Of a DNA stretch of 64,000 nucleotides, positions 33,632 through 42,274 are shown one piece after another (position 1 is the stretch's first letter; each line of letters begins with the position of its first letter). The translations under genes were made by a program, and so were the position numbers. Origin of the DNA: Brevibacterium luteolum (GTDB lineage Bacteria > Actinomycetota > Actinomycetes > Actinomycetales > Brevibacteriaceae). Below the pieces are notes generated by a model that worked only from the letters and a program-made list of their open reading frames with translations, had not been told where the DNA came from and searched no databases. The stretch lies in contig NZ_JABEMC010000002.1 in the NCBI RefSeq assembly GCF_013004595.1, forward strand, positions 124,001 through 188,000, written 5' to 3'.

Positions 33632-35173
33632 ATGGCCGAAACACTCATCAGGATCGACCCGTCCTCGCCCACCGCTCTGTACCGGCAGGTGCAGGAGGCG
33701 ATCGTGGCCGGCATCGCCGCCGGCGTCTTCGATGTCAAGCGCCGCCTGCCCAGCTCCCGCGAGCTCGCCGCCGAGCTCGAAGTCTCGCGCAACACCATCA
33801 ACCTCGCCTACCAGGAGCTGCTCGCCCAGGGCCTGCTCATCAGCCAGGAGCGGCGGGGAATCTTCGTCAATCCCGACCTGACCCCCGACCAGCTCGAGGC
33901 TTTCACCGCCTCGGCGACGGACACCGGGCCCAACGCGCCGGTCGCGCGGATCGACTGGGCCTCCCGCCTGGCTCCGGCCGGGGATGCCAGCCTGCCGGAG
34001 CTCATCAAGCCGCCGGACTGGAGTCAGTACCCGTTCCCGTTCCTGCCCGGGCAGATCGAGCTTGCCCAGTTCCCGGCGCGCTCGTGGACCCGGTGTCTGC
34101 GCGAGGCACTGTTCCAGCCGCACCTGGCCCATGCGCTGCAGGACTCCGCCGGCTGCGATGACGACATGCTCGTCGAGATGATCCGCACCCGGCTGCTGCC
34201 CTCGCGCGGGGTGCATGTGCAGCCTGAGGAGATCATGATCACGCTGGGCACCCAGCACGGCCTCGACCTCATCGCCGAGGCGCTGCTGAAACCCGGTGAC
34301 CGTGTCCTCATGGAGGACCCCGGCTACCTCGACATCCGGCACATCTTGACCCGCCACCAGGCCGAGGTAGGCGAGATGCCCGTCGATGCCGACGGTGCGA
34401 TCGTGCCCGCCGACCTCACCGGGGTGCAGGCGGTGTTCCTCACCCCGAGTCACCACCATCCGACGAATGTGACGATGTTGATGGACCGGCGGCAGGCCGC
34501 ACTCGAGGCGGCCGCCGCCTCGGGCACGGTCGTCGTCGAAGACGACTACGATGCGGAGTTCCGCTACTCCGGCCAGCCCTCCCCTTCACTCAAGGCGATC
34601 GACCCGAGCGGCGACGTCGTGCACCTGGGGTCGTTCTCGAAGTTCCTCGCCCCAGGCCTGAGGCTGGGGTTCCTCGTCGGGCCCGCCGAGCTCATCGCCG
34701 CGCTGCGCCACTCGACTCGGTACACGGTGCGGCATGCGCCGGGGGTACTGCAGCGGGCGATGGCGCTGTTCCTCGACTCTGGTGACTATCACCGTACGCT
34801 GCGACTCAACCGGGAGCGGATGCGCAAGAAGTTCACGCTGATGTGCGAGGGCGTGGCCGAGCTGCTGCCGTTCGAGTCGCGGTGCCGGTTCCCGTCCGGT
34901 GGAGTGAGCCTGTGGTTCGAGGGCCCGGCCGAGCTCGATGCGCGCGTACTGCAGGAGGCGGCCTGCCAGCGCGGGGTGCTCGTGGAGCCGGGTGACTACT
35001 TCTTCGCCGCGACTGCTGAGCACGGGTTCGGCTCACGCGAGGTGCCGGGGCATCCGGGCGGGATCGAGCGCTACCCGTGGGCGACCCTACGGCTGGGCTA
35101 CGCCGCGATCCCGACCCGGGCGATCCGGCCCGGGCTCGAGCTCCTCGCCGAGGTCGCCCGAGAGGTGCTGTAG
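33632..35173 (+). CDS. tauR: MocR/GntR-type PLP-dependent regulator (TauR-like)
   Basis: 513-aa chimera of a winged-helix GntR domain (residues ~15-80, PSSRELAAELEVSRNTINLAYQELLAQG) and a fold-type-I aminotransferase-like domain. The PLP lysine is K337 in HLGSFSKFLAPGLRLGF, and VVVEDDYDAEFRYSG provides the usual aspartate/tyrosine. TauR proteins of this family activate tpa, ald and xsc genes in taurine degraders, and this gene sits between ald and xsc. PdxR or GabR-like roles are less likely because no such genes are near. Confidence 0.87.
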   Translation: MAETLIRIDPSSPTALYRQVQEAIVAGIAAGVFDVKRRLPSSRELAAELEVSRNTINLAYQELLAQGLLISQERRGIFVNPDLTPDQLEAFTASATDTGPNAPVARIDWASRLAPAGDASLPELIKPPDWSQYPFPFLPGQIELAQFPARSWTRCLREALFQPHLAHALQDSAGCDDDMLVEMIRTRLLPSRGVHVQPEEIMITLGTQHGLDLIAEALLKPGDRVLMEDPGYLDIRHILTRHQAEVGEMPVDADGAIVPADLTGVQAVFLTPSHHHPTNVTMLMDRRQAALEAAAASGTVVVEDDYDAEFRYSGQPSPSLKAIDPSGDVVHLGSFSKFLAPGLRLGFLVGPAELIAALRHSTRYTVRHAPGVLQRAMALFLDSGDYHRTLRLNRERMRKKFTLMCEGVAELLPFESRCRFPSGGVSLWFEGPAELDARVLQEAACQRGVLVEPGDYFFAATAEHGFGSREVPGHPGGIERYPWATLRLGYAAIPTRAIRPGLELLAEVAREVL

Positions 35174-35192
35174 CGGTTGGGCGCCGGGCGCC

Positions 35193-35277
35193 GCGCGTGA
35201 GGCACCCGCAGTCGGGGGCGGCGCGTGAGGCACCCACAGTCGGGGCGTGGCGCGTGAGGCACCCGCAGTCGGGGGCG
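35193..35277. repeat. 3 x 28/29-bp tandem repeat after the tauR stop
   Basis: Units begin with GCGCGTGAGGCACCC at 35193, 35221 and 35250 and differ at a few bases. Each contains CCC(G/A)CAGTCGGGG, which can form a small hairpin. The array starts 20 bases past the stop. Confidence 0.8.
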
Positions 35278-35299
35278 GCGCGGCTGGAACGCCGCGATT

Positions 35300-35366
35300 G
35301 GGAAAGTTAGCAAAGTTATTCACGGTTTGTGGGCTTCAAACCGTCATTTACTTTGCTAACTTTCCC
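35300..35366. repeat. 67-bp nested inverted repeat
   Basis: The outer arms GGGAAAGTTAGCAAAGT (35300-35316) and their exact complement (35350-35366) are 17 bp. After a 5-base mismatched block, inner arms ACGGTTTG/CAAACCGT close on a TGGGCTT loop. It is much more AT-rich than its surroundings and lies between the convergent tauR and xsc genes, possibly as a long terminator or a small mobile hairpin. Confidence 0.85.
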
Positions 35367-35420
35367 GACGGGCTGCCGGAAACGCCAGCGCCTTCAGACG
35401 CCGCGACTCGTCACCAGAAG

Positions 35421-35462
35421 AGGCGCAGCGCCGGCCCCCTCACGGGAGTCGACGCTGCGCCT
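35421..35462. terminator. Second inverted repeat between tauR and xsc
   Basis: Perfect 10-bp arms AGGCGCAGCG and CGCTGCGCCT with a 22-base loop. With the two arrays and the nested palindrome it fills most of the 395-base convergent gap 35174-35568, where I see no gene. Confidence 0.55.
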
Positions 35463-35538
35463 GAAGTGTGTCAGCGGGACCGCGCGGCCCAGCAGCCGGT
35501 TTCCGGCTGATCACGCGTGGTCACTGCTTCAGCACAGA

Positions 35539-35580
35539 GATCACACATGCCGGATCACACCTAGCGGATCACACGTAGTC
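35539..35580. repeat. 3 x 14-bp tandem repeat overlapping the xsc stop
   Basis: Units begin GATCACAC at 35539, 35553 and 35567. The last one includes the final codons and the stop (35569-35571) of xsc, so on the gene strand each unit carries a TGTGATC with a TGA. Confidence 0.75.
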
Positions 35581-37371
35581 CTTGTACTTGTCGAGCAGGC
35601 GGACTGGCTTCTTGAGCGCGTCGCGGCGGAACGGGTCGCCGAGCTCACGGTTGCACATGATCTCGATGACGGTCGTCTTGCCTTCGTTCATCTGCGCATC
35701 GATCGCGGCCTTGAGTGCGGGGCCGACCTCGTCGAGCTGGTCGACGGTGACGCCCTCAGCGCCCATCGCGCGGGCGATCTCAGCGTAGGAGTCGGTGTCG
35801 ATCTCGGCGGCGACGAAGCGGCGATTGTAGAACTCGACCTGGTTCTTCTTCTCCGCACCCCACTGGCGGTTGTGGAACACGACCGCGGTGACCGGGATGT
35901 CGTGGCGCACAGCTGTCATCACCTCGACCATCGACATGCCCCAGGCGCCGTCGCCGGCGTAGGCGATCGCCGGGCGCTCCGGGCAGGCCTTCTTGGCGCC
36001 GATGATCGTCGGCAGGGCGTAGCCGCAGTTGCCGAACGACATCGGGGCGAAGAACGACCGCGGCTCTTCGAAGCGCAGGTAGGAGTGGGCCACCGAGTTG
36101 ATGTTGCCGATGTCAGTGGAGACCATGACGCGTTCGGGCATGGCCTCCTCAAGAGCGCGCAGCACCTGGCGCGGGTGCAGCCAGTTGCCCTCTTCCTCTT
36201 CAGCTTCGGCGATCATGTCCTGCGAGAAGTCGTCGCGCTCCTCGGTCCACTCCGAAAGCTCCTTCTCCCAAGCGTCCTTCTCAGACCGGATCCGCTCAGC
36301 GCGCTCATCCTTGGTCTTGTCCGAGGCGACGTCGAGGCTGTTCAGCCGCTCGAGCAGCGCTGAGGCTGCCTGCTTGGCATCGCCGAGCACGCCGACCTCG
36401 ATCTTCTTCACGAGTCCGAGCATGTCGGCATCGGCGTCGACCTGGATGATCTTGGCGTCCTCCGGCCAATAGTTCAGGCCGTGCTGCGGCAGGGTGCCGA
36501 AGGGGCCCAGCCGGGTGCCGAGGGCGAGGACGACGTCGGCGTCCTTGATGAGCTTCATGCCGGCCTTTGAACCCTGGTAGCCCAGCGGCCCGCACCACAG
36601 CGGGTGAGAGGCGGGGAAGGAGTCGTTGTGCTGGTAGGAGTTGACGACCGGGGCGCCGAGGCGCTCGGCCAGGGCCTTGCATTCCTCGACTCCATCGGCG
36701 AACACGACGCCGCCGCCGGAGACTATGACGGGGAACTCCGCCTCGGCCAGCAGCGCGGCGGCACGGTCGAGAGACTCGGGCCCCCCGGGGCCGCGGTCGA
36801 TGATGGCCGGTTCGCGGATCTCGGTCTCGATCTCGCCGTAGAAGTAGTCGCGCGGGATGTTGAGCTGGGTCGGGCCCATCTCCGCCTTGGCGCGGTCGAA
36901 GCAGCGGGCGGTGAACTCGGCCATGCGGGCCGGGTTGGACACATGCCCCTGGTACTTGGTGAATTCCTGGAACATCGGCAGCTGGTTGGCTTCCTGGAAG
37001 CCGCCGAGGCCGATGCCGTTGGTGCCGGCTTCCGGGGTGACGATGACGACCGGGCTGTGGGCCCAGTAGGCGGCGGCGATCGCGGTCACGCAGTTCGAGA
37101 TGCCCGGGCCGTTCTGCCCGATGACCACGCCGTGGCGGCCGGAGGCGCGCGAGTAGCCGTCGGCCATGTGGGCCGCGCCCTGCTCGTGCACGACGGGCAC
37201 CAGCTCGATGCCGGCCGGGGCGAAGATGTCCATCGCATCCATGAATGCCGATCCCATGATGCCGAAGATCGTCTCAACGTCGTTGGCGACGAGGGTCTCG
37301 ACGAAGGCCTCCGACGGTGTCATCCGCTGTACGCCCTTGACGACCTCGCGTCCTGTCTTGGTCGAAGCCAT
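35569..37371 (-). CDS. xsc: Sulfoacetaldehyde acetyltransferase
   Basis: Thiamine-diphosphate enzyme turning sulfoacetaldehyde plus phosphate into acetyl phosphate plus sulfite, the key step of taurine dissimilation. It has 600 aa. Xsc-type landmarks are the N-terminal FGIMGSAFMDAMDIFAPAGI, MADGYSRASGRHGVVIGQNGPGISN, the ThDP motif GDGAWGMSMVEVMTAVRHD ending HNRQWGAEKKNQ, and the C-terminal RRDALKKPVRLLDKY. ATG 37371 follows a GGAGG. Clustering with tpa, ald, tauR and pta confirms Xsc over acetolactate synthase. No sulfite exporter or sulfite oxidase is visible. Confidence 0.95.
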   Translation of the reverse strand: MASTKTGREVVKGVQRMTPSEAFVETLVANDVETIFGIMGSAFMDAMDIFAPAGIELVPVVHEQGAAHMADGYSRASGRHGVVIGQNGPGISNCVTAIAAAYWAHSPVVIVTPEAGTNGIGLGGFQEANQLPMFQEFTKYQGHVSNPARMAEFTARCFDRAKAEMGPTQLNIPRDYFYGEIETEIREPAIIDRGPGGPESLDRAAALLAEAEFPVIVSGGGVVFADGVEECKALAERLGAPVVNSYQHNDSFPASHPLWCGPLGYQGSKAGMKLIKDADVVLALGTRLGPFGTLPQHGLNYWPEDAKIIQVDADADMLGLVKKIEVGVLGDAKQAASALLERLNSLDVASDKTKDERAERIRSEKDAWEKELSEWTEERDDFSQDMIAEAEEEEGNWLHPRQVLRALEEAMPERVMVSTDIGNINSVAHSYLRFEEPRSFFAPMSFGNCGYALPTIIGAKKACPERPAIAYAGDGAWGMSMVEVMTAVRHDIPVTAVVFHNRQWGAEKKNQVEFYNRRFVAAEIDTDSYAEIARAMGAEGVTVDQLDEVGPALKAAIDAQMNEGKTTVIEIMCNRELGDPFRRDALKKPVRLLDKYKDYV

Positions 37372-37406
37372 TGCTCCCGACCTCCTTCTGGTCCGTGGAC
37401 TCCAAT

Positions 37407-37434
37407 GTTCCCGATAACGGAACAGTCCGTTCCG
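37407..37434. promoter_or_regulatory. Overlapping palindromes in the xsc-iclR intergenic region (probable IclR operator)
   Basis: GTTCC-N7-GGAAC (37407-37423) overlaps CGGAAC-AGTCC-GTTCCG (37418-37434), giving three regularly spaced GGAAC/GTTCC half-sites. Repeated half-sites of this kind are typical of IclR-family operators. They lie 36-64 bases upstream of xsc and about 140 from the divergent iclR-type gene. Confidence 0.55.
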
Positions 37435-37572
37435 ATTACTGTTGCGTGCTTCACTCTAGAGACCGAGCCCCCGATCGTCAACACATATTCCAAAATTGCG
37501 AACAGTCTGCAATACTTTTCGAGACAGAACGTTCGCTGGCGTCGCCGATCCGGGGCGCAGACTGGAGGAATC

Positions 37573-38445
37573 GTGAGCACCGCAGAGATCGTGGGGACCG
37601 CCGCCCATCCCGCCGCCGAGGCGGTGGAGACCGGCCGCGGACTCATCGGTGACACCCCGGTCCAGCGGCATCTGTCCCTCCTCGAGCTCATCGCCACCCG
37701 CGAGACGCCCTCGACCCTGCAGGGCCTGACGGAGGAGACGGGGCTGCCGAAGCCCACCCTGCACCGGATGCTCCAACAGCTCGAAGACGCCGGAATGGTC
37801 CTGCGCGACGGTGACGGCCGCCGGTTCCGCACCGGCCCGCGCATGCGCCGGATGGCTGAGCGGACCCTGCTGACCGATGTGCACTTCGGCAACCGCAACC
37901 GGATCCTCGCCGAGCTCGTCGCCGAGATCGGCGAGAGCTGCAACATCACCGCCCTGTCCGGTCACGAGGTCGTCTACCTCGACCGCGTCGAAACCCCCGA
38001 ACCCCTGCGCGTGACCCTGGCGCCCGGCTCGCGCGTGCCGGCCCACGCCTCGGCCTCGGGCAAGCTGCTGCTCTCCCAGCTGCGTCCGGCTGCCCGCCGC
38101 CAGCTGCTCGGCACCGCCCCGCTGCGCAGCTTCACCCCGAATACGATCACCGATCCCGAAGCGGTTGATGCTGAGGTGGCGCGCGCCGCTGAGCTCGGCT
38201 ACGGGATCGACAACGAGGAGTACCTCGCCGGGCTCGTGTGCGCCGCCGTGCTCATCCCGGATCCGTCCGGGGTCTCAAACCTCTGCGTGGCCGTGCAGGC
38301 CCCGGCCCTGCGGCTGAGCACCGCCGACTGCGTCGACCTGGTGCCGGTGCTGCGCCGGGCCGCCGAGCAGATCGCCACCCACAGCCACCCGACCGACGAC
38401 AGCAGCGCCGATCAGAGCAGCGACGATGCTGCCGCCACAACCTGA
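37573..38445 (+). CDS. IclR-family transcriptional regulator, divergent from xsc
   Basis: 290 aa from GTG 37573, with GGAGGAA just upstream. The winged helix spans roughly residues 30-90 (QRHLSLLELIATRETPSTLQGLTEETGLPKPTLHRMLQQLEDAGMV). The IclR ligand domain follows, with LRVTLAPGSRVPAHASASGKLLLSQL and GYGIDNEEYLAGLVCAAVLI. It is divergent from xsc and 10 bases upstream of the CobS-like gene, so it probably controls one or both. It would be a second regulator, besides TauR, acting on taurine use (inference). Confidence 0.92.
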   Translation: MSTAEIVGTAAHPAAEAVETGRGLIGDTPVQRHLSLLELIATRETPSTLQGLTEETGLPKPTLHRMLQQLEDAGMVLRDGDGRRFRTGPRMRRMAERTLLTDVHFGNRNRILAELVAEIGESCNITALSGHEVVYLDRVETPEPLRVTLAPGSRVPAHASASGKLLLSQLRPAARRQLLGTAPLRSFTPNTITDPEAVDAEVARAAELGYGIDNEEYLAGLVCAAVLIPDPSGVSNLCVAVQAPALRLSTADCVDLVPVLRRAAEQIATHSHPTDDSSADQSSDDAAATT

Positions 38446-38455
38446 GGAGGCTCCC

Positions 38456-39448
38456 ATGACCCCGACGACACCGGACCTGACCGACACCTCATGCGTCCCG
38501 GACACCACCGTCAGCGCCCGCGAGGTCTTCGGCATCGACCGCGACATCGAGGTCCCGGCGTTCTCCGAGCCCAATGAGCTCGTCCCGGCGATCGATCCGG
38601 CCCACCACTTCGACCCGGATGTGACCCTGGCGATCCTCTCCGGCTACGCGAAGAACCGCCGCGTCCTCGTCCAGGGCCTGCACGGCACCGGCAAGTCCAG
38701 CCACATCGAGCAGGTCGCCGCCCGCTTGAACTGGCCGTGCATGCGCGTCAACCTCGACGGACAGATCTCGCGCCTCGACCTCATCGGCCGTGATGTCGTC
38801 ACCCTCGAAGACGGCAAGCAGATCACCGAGTTCCGTGAGGGCATCCTGCCGTGGGCCGTCCGCCGCCCGGTCGCGCTGCTGCTCGATGAGTACGATGCCG
38901 GACGGCCGGACATCATGTTCGTCATCCAGCGCCTGCTCGAACGCGAAGGCCGGCTGACCCTGCTCGACCAGTCCACCGTCATCGCCCCGCACCCGGCCTT
39001 CCGGCTCTTCGCGACTGCCAACACCGTAGGGCTGGGCAATGTCACCGGCATGTACCACGGCGTCCAGCGGCTCAACCACGCCCAACTCGATCGCTGGTCG
39101 GTCGTCGCCCACCTCTCGGCCCTCGACCCGGAGGTCGAGGTCTCGATCGTCGCCGCCCGCGTCCCGGGCCTGGAGCCGGAGACGATCGAGGCGATGGTGC
39201 GCCTGGCCAACCTCACCCGCGAGGGCTTCAGGGTCGGCGACCTCTCCACCCTCATGTCCCCGCGCACCGTGGTGACCTGGGCGGAGAACATCGAGATCTT
39301 CGGCGAGCGCGAACGCGCCTTCCGCCTGTCCTTCCTCAACCGCTGCGATGAGTACGAGAAGGGCATCGTCGCCGAATACTACCAGCGCTGCTTCGACGCC
39401 GAGATCACCGAGGCGGCACCCGGGTCGCTGACCCCAGCCGGAGCCTGA
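38456..39448 (+). CDS. CobS/MoxR-like AAA+ ATPase
   Basis: 330-aa AAA+ protein. The Walker A is variant LVQGLHGTGKSSHIEQVAARLNW, Walker B is ALLLDEYDAGRPDI, and sensor 1 is RLFATANTVGLGN. QISRLDLIGRDVVTLEDGKQITEFREGILPWAVRRP is characteristic of CobS, the ATPase of aerobic cobaltochelatase. CobN and other cobalamin genes are absent here, so a chaperone or metal-insertion role for another enzyme is as likely. It lies 10 bases after the IclR gene and 2 bases before the CobT-like gene, clearly one operon. Confidence 0.88.
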   Translation: MTPTTPDLTDTSCVPDTTVSAREVFGIDRDIEVPAFSEPNELVPAIDPAHHFDPDVTLAILSGYAKNRRVLVQGLHGTGKSSHIEQVAARLNWPCMRVNLDGQISRLDLIGRDVVTLEDGKQITEFREGILPWAVRRPVALLLDEYDAGRPDIMFVIQRLLEREGRLTLLDQSTVIAPHPAFRLFATANTVGLGNVTGMYHGVQRLNHAQLDRWSVVAHLSALDPEVEVSIVAARVPGLEPETIEAMVRLANLTREGFRVGDLSTLMSPRTVVTWAENIEIFGERERAFRLSFLNRCDEYEKGIVAEYYQRCFDAEITEAAPGSLTPAGA

Positions 39449-39450
39449 GC

Positions 39451-41247
39451 ATGAGCACCCAGCCGACCACCTCCTCGGGCGCGGGTGCCCCGCTGACCGC
39501 CGACCCGACGACCGCGACCGGCGGGCCGCCGCCGGGTGCCCAGGAGAGCCCGCGGACCACGCGGCGGCGCGAGCACTTCCGCGAGCTCGCCGACGCCCAG
39601 GCTCGCGCTGCGACCGGCCGGCCGGGCCTGCATCACCGCGGCGGCAGGCTCTACGACGGGCCCAAGCGGCTGGCGGTGCCGGCCCTGCACCTCAATCCTG
39701 CACCCGAGGCGTCCCTTGCCTCCCTGCGCGGAGTCGCCGATGCCGTGTGGCTGCGGTGGGAGGCCTCGGACCGGCAGCTGCACCGGCGGCTGCGCCCGGC
39801 CGAACCTGCCGCCCGGACGGTGTTCGATCTGCTCGAGCAGCTGCGGGTCGAGTCGCTTGTGCCGGATTCAGCACCGGGAGCCCGGCGGAATCTGGCGCTG
39901 CGCTTCGGTGAGTGGTCTGATGAGTTCCTCGCCTCGGGTCTCATCGACACGAAGGTCGGGCTCATCATCTTCGCCCTCGCCCACACCGCCCGCTCGAGGA
40001 TCCTCGCTGTACCGATCCCAGCGCACCTGGAGGATCTGCTCGAGCACACGCGCTTCGATCTGGCCGAGAAGATCGGTGCGCCGCTGCTGCAGCTGCGGCG
40101 GGCCCGCCATGACCAAGGATCTTTCGCCGGCCCGGCTCGTGAGCTGGCGGGCATCGTCGCGGCCCTGGCCGAGGAGGCTGCAGCTGAGGATGAGCTGGCC
40201 CGCGGCGGGCGGAGCGGGCGCGCCCCGGAACTGGCGCTCTTCGATGAGGAGCGTGAGGCCGAAGACGACGATGACGACGGTGCGGTCGCAGGGCTCGGGC
40301 AGTCGCAGACGCTCAGTGCCGCCGCCGGGCAGTATGCGGTTTTCACCCGCGTCTATGACGAGACGACGACCGCCCTCACGCTCGTGCGCCCGGTCAGGCT
40401 GCGGGAGCTGCGCCGCCGGCTCGATGAGGCGATCAGCGAACGTGGGCTCTCAGTTCACCGGCTGACCCACCGGCTTGAGCGTGAGCTCGCCCGCGCCGGC
40501 AGTGACGGCTTCGATGCCGGGCAGCCAGAGGGCCGGCTCGATCGGCGCCGGCTCGCCCAGCTCATCGCCGCTCCGAGCCAGACGCTGGTCTTCGAGTCCG
40601 AGCGGATCGTCCCGCGGACCGAACTTGCCCTCTCTGTGCTCATCGACTGCTCCGGTTCGATGCGCACCCACCAGTTCGCCATTGCCTCAGCGGTCGACAC
40701 CTTCGCCCGGGCTGGTGATGCGCTCGGCATGAGTGTCGAGGTGCTCGGCTTCACCACCCGGTCGTGGACCGGTGGGCGGGCGAAGAAGGACTGGCAGCGG
40801 GCCGGTTCACCCCTGGGTGCCGGCCGAATCGCCGAACGCCGGCACATCGTGCTCCTCGACGCTGACGCCGGCTACCGGCGCGGGCGGGCAGGGCTCGCGG
40901 CACTGCTGCGCTCGGACCTGTACAAGGAGGGTCTCGACGGGGAGGCGCTCGACTGGGCGGCTGCCCGGCTGGCCCGCCGCGAAGCCGAGCGCAGGGTCGT
41001 ACTCGTCATCTCCGACGGGAGCCCCTCGGATGCGGTGACGGCCAACGCCAATGACGATGAGTACCTCGGCGCCCACCTGCGCCGCACCGTCGATCAGTGG
41101 ACGGCCAGCGGCCAGGTCGAGATCGCCGGCTTGGGCGTCGGGCTCGATCTGAGCGTCTTCTACGACCGGCACCAGACCGTCGACATCGACGCCGGAGACG
41201 CCAACGCCGTCATCACCGGGATGGTCGAGCTGCTCTCCCGGCGCTGA
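39451..41247 (+). CDS. CobT-like von Willebrand factor A protein
   Basis: 598-aa partner of the CobS-like ATPase. The middle is acidic (FDEEREAEDDDDDG), as in CobT. The C-terminal VWA domain has the MIDAS motif DCSGSMRTHQF at about residues 395-405, and VEVLGFTTRSWTGGRAKKDWQRAG matches the CobT family. AAA+/VWA pairs such as CobS-CobT, CoxD-CoxE and RavA-ViaA remodel or metallate a client protein. The client here is unknown. The N-terminal half carries RLYDGPKRLAVPALHL. Confidence 0.87.
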   Translation: MSTQPTTSSGAGAPLTADPTTATGGPPPGAQESPRTTRRREHFRELADAQARAATGRPGLHHRGGRLYDGPKRLAVPALHLNPAPEASLASLRGVADAVWLRWEASDRQLHRRLRPAEPAARTVFDLLEQLRVESLVPDSAPGARRNLALRFGEWSDEFLASGLIDTKVGLIIFALAHTARSRILAVPIPAHLEDLLEHTRFDLAEKIGAPLLQLRRARHDQGSFAGPARELAGIVAALAEEAAAEDELARGGRSGRAPELALFDEEREAEDDDDDGAVAGLGQSQTLSAAAGQYAVFTRVYDETTTALTLVRPVRLRELRRRLDEAISERGLSVHRLTHRLERELARAGSDGFDAGQPEGRLDRRRLAQLIAAPSQTLVFESERIVPRTELALSVLIDCSGSMRTHQFAIASAVDTFARAGDALGMSVEVLGFTTRSWTGGRAKKDWQRAGSPLGAGRIAERRHIVLLDADAGYRRGRAGLAALLRSDLYKEGLDGEALDWAAARLARREAERRVVLVISDGSPSDAVTANANDDEYLGAHLRRTVDQWTASGQVEIAGLGVGLDLSVFYDRHQTVDIDAGDANAVITGMVELLSRR

Positions 41248-41285
41248 AGGCTGGTATGCCAAGCCGCCCGGCTCAGCCATGGGCG

Positions 41286-41343
41286 GCGTGCGGTTCAGGG
41301 TCAGCGCGTGCGGTTCAGGGTCAGCGCGTGCGGTTCAGCTCAG
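41286..41343. repeat. 3 x 20-bp tandem repeat overlapping the allE stop
   Basis: Units GCGTGCGGTTCAGGGTCAGC begin at 41286, 41306 and 41326, the last one degenerating into the allE stop (41340-41342). On the allE strand each full unit carries TGA triplets. It sits in the gap to the convergent cobT-like gene. Confidence 0.8.
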
Positions 41344-42197
41344 AGTTCGACCTGACGGTTGACGTCCTTGTACAGCAGGTACCGGAACGGTTCCGGTCCG
41401 CCGGCGTAGCAGGCCTGGGGGCAGAACGCGCGCAGTGCGAGGAAGTCGCCTTCCTGCACCTCGACCCAATCGTCGTTGAGCCGGTAGACACCCTTGCCCT
41501 GCAGAATGTAGAGCCCGTGTTCCATCTCGTGCGTCTCGGCGAACGGAATGGAGGCACCGGGTTCGAAGGTGACGATGTTGACATGCATGTCGTAGGCGAG
41601 ATCGGCCGGATCGATCATCCGGGTCGTCCGCCAGCGACCCTCGGTTCCCGGCATCGGAGAGGGCTCGATGTCGTTCTCGTTGCCGAACAGCGGCGCAGGC
41701 GTGTGGCCTGCGAGCGGCTGGTAGCGCTTGCGCAGCCAATGCAGCCGGGCCGCCTCGCCACCCACAGACGTCAGCGTCCACTGCGCACCTGCTGGCAGGA
41801 ACGCATACCCGCCGGGCCCGAGGCGGTGGGTCTCGTCATCAAGGGTCACCTGGACCTCACCCTCCATGAGGAAGAGGAAGCCCTCAACCTCCGGCTGGAG
41901 CTCCGGGGCGTCCGATCCGCCGCCAGGGGCGACTTCGAGGATCGTCTGCGAGAAGGTCACGGGGCCGCCGTGGGCCGGGCGGTTGAGCACCCACGCGCGG
42001 GTGTCGCGCCACTCCGGCAGCACGGTGGTGACGATATCGCGCAGCACCCCACGGGGGATGACACTATAGGCTGTGCGGATGACCGCCCGGTCGGTGAGCA
42101 GGTCGGTCTGCGGCGGGTGCCCGCCGTGCGGCGCATAGTAGGTGGCACCGGTGCCGGCGTGCGCCTGCTGTGCGGTGAGTTCAGCGTCATTCATCAT
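41340..42197 (-). CDS. allE: (S)-ureidoglycine aminohydrolase, bicupin
   Basis: 285 aa from ATG 42197. It hydrolyses (S)-ureidoglycine to (S)-ureidoglycolate and ammonium in allantoin breakdown and is manganese-dependent. Two cupin domains are seen. The N-terminal one has EGFLFLMEGEVQVTLDDETHRLGPGGYAFLPAG. The C-terminal, metal-binding one has HVNIVTFEPGASIPFAETHEMEHGLYILQGKGVYRLND. The N-terminus (ATYYAPHGGHPPQTDLLTDRAVIRTAYSVIP) is typical of AllE. It is the last gene of the malic enzyme-DUF6986-allE run. A dispersed 13-mer lies at 41817-41829, read as HRLG. Confidence 0.92.
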   Translation of the reverse strand: MMNDAELTAQQAHAGTGATYYAPHGGHPPQTDLLTDRAVIRTAYSVIPRGVLRDIVTTVLPEWRDTRAWVLNRPAHGGPVTFSQTILEVAPGGGSDAPELQPEVEGFLFLMEGEVQVTLDDETHRLGPGGYAFLPAGAQWTLTSVGGEAARLHWLRKRYQPLAGHTPAPLFGNENDIEPSPMPGTEGRWRTTRMIDPADLAYDMHVNIVTFEPGASIPFAETHEMEHGLYILQGKGVYRLNDDWVEVQEGDFLALRAFCPQACYAGGPEPFRYLLYKDVNRQVEL

Positions 42198-42274
42198 TGA
42201 ACCTGCCTTTCTCAAGTCCGTCGTTGAATTCGTGGGAGTGCTCGCGCGGCGATCGCTCGCCTGCCGATCTCACC

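Noticed and set aside
35193..35277. CRISPR-like array
   Set aside because: Three contiguous 28/29-bp units with no spacers and no cas genes, so a tandem repeat.
35569..37371. Alternative call of acetolactate synthase or glyoxylate carboligase for the ThDP enzyme
   Set aside because: The N-terminal GSAFMDAMDIF region, the C-terminal RRDALKKPVRLL and the tpa/ald/pta/tauR context fit Xsc; the separate gcl at 52495 has the Gcl-type V51.
37498..37536. GCGAAC/GTTCGC inverted repeat near the IclR start
   Set aside because: Only 6-bp arms with a 27-base spacer; weaker than the overlapping GGAAC sites and not distinguishable from chance.
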